In this document: positions 33,439 to 33,524 of the stretch, piece after piece
Layout of the letters: every line of letters starts with the position of its first letter
How positions within the stretch are numbered: position 1 is the stretch's first letter
Origin: Candidatus Zipacnadia bacterium
Lineage (GTDB): Bacteria; Armatimonadota; Zipacnadia; Zipacnadales; UBA5352
Length of the DNA: 33,524 nt
Reading direction: 5' to 3'
Assembly: GCA_029821635.1 (NCBI GenBank)
Contig: JALGSW010000038.1
Coordinates: 1-33,524, forward strand
Made by a program: the position numbers and the translations under genes
The notes under the pieces: model-generated
Seen by the model: the letters and a program-made list of their open reading frames with translations, nothing else
Databases searched by the model: none
Told to the model about the DNA's origin: nothing

Positions 33439-33524
33439 ATGTACACGCCGACGCTCTACGAGTTCGTGAAGAAAGCCGACGAGGGGAACCTCATCCCCGT
33501 CTACCGCGAGTTCGTCGCCGACAC
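33439..33524 (+). CDS. trpE: Anthranilate synthase component I, N-terminus (3' truncated by window)
   Basis: ATG 33439 with CGGAGG 8 nt upstream. The 28 visible codons read MYTPTLYEFVKKADEGNLIP and then VYREFVAD, the highly conserved TrpE opening. The Leu-x6-Gly-Asn-hydrophobic-Ile-Pro-Val pattern belongs to the tryptophan-binding feedback site region. It makes anthranilate from chorismate. The rest lies outside the window. Confidence 0.9.
   Translation, partial: MYTPTLYEFVKKADEGNLIPVYREFVAD

Noticed and set aside
1-33524. CRISPR arrays, IS elements, integrases or phage genes
   Set aside because: No regularly spaced repeats and no transposase or integrase motifs were seen in any frame of the track.

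Overview
This is a 33.5 kb, high-GC bacterial chromosome segment with tightly packed genes. Most starts have a clear GGAGG-type ribosome binding site, and several stop/start pairs overlap (TGATG, ATGA, GTGA). The gene mix suggests an environmental, glycan-degrading bacterium of the Armatimonadota/Planctomycetota kind: secreted heparinase-like and beta-helix/PKD proteins, S55 peptidase, MttB/MtaA-type methyltransferase relatives, an ECF sigma with a zinc-finger anti-sigma, and several toxin-antitoxin (TA) pairs. That placement is inference from gene content only; there is no rRNA or marker phylogeny here.

Layout. (1) 1-9283 is a glycan-related block: a 5'-truncated heparinase II/III-like gene on +, facing two tandem paralogous secreted beta-helix/PKD proteins and an MFS transporter on -. 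(2) 9375-11257 is an accessory island of visibly lower GC. It holds a TA-like pair (a HicA-like small protein behind a 377-aa protein of unknown type), then a 56-aa lysine-rich protein missed by the ORF track, and an elongator tRNA-Met. (3) 11504-21592 is a housekeeping run: accB, hom, thrC, purC, tilS, ftsH, folK, a GspF/PilC-like membrane protein and a J-domain membrane protein. Two intergenic gaps in this run carry trains of perfect hairpins. (4) 21666-24630 holds a BrnT/BrnA-like TA pair, a 65-aa remnant of an MttB-type methyltransferase coupled to a UroD/MtaA-family gene, and a GNAT acetyltransferase. (5) 24688-31565 is an envelope-stress-like cluster: ECF sigma, anti-sigma, a bactofilin-like membrane protein, and a large S55 peptidase fused to a beta-propeller. 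(6) 31650-32944 is an endonuclease III followed by an AbrB/RelE-like TA pair with its own promoter and a 13-bp palindrome. (7) 33016-33524 is the start of a tryptophan operon.

The best unannotated find is at the right edge. A promoter, a 23-codon leader peptide containing W-A-W-R-W, a set of alternative hairpins and a very strong intrinsic terminator stand before trpE. This is a complete ribosome-mediated transcription attenuator. Also notable are the large unidentified partner of the HicA-like protein, the small polylysine protein apparently co-transcribed with tRNA-Met, the S55-propeller fusion, and the broken mttB remnant.

The three TA-like pairs each sit at a boundary between housekeeping operons. 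Each has a recognisable sigma-A-type promoter, and two have perfect palindromes in or beside it.
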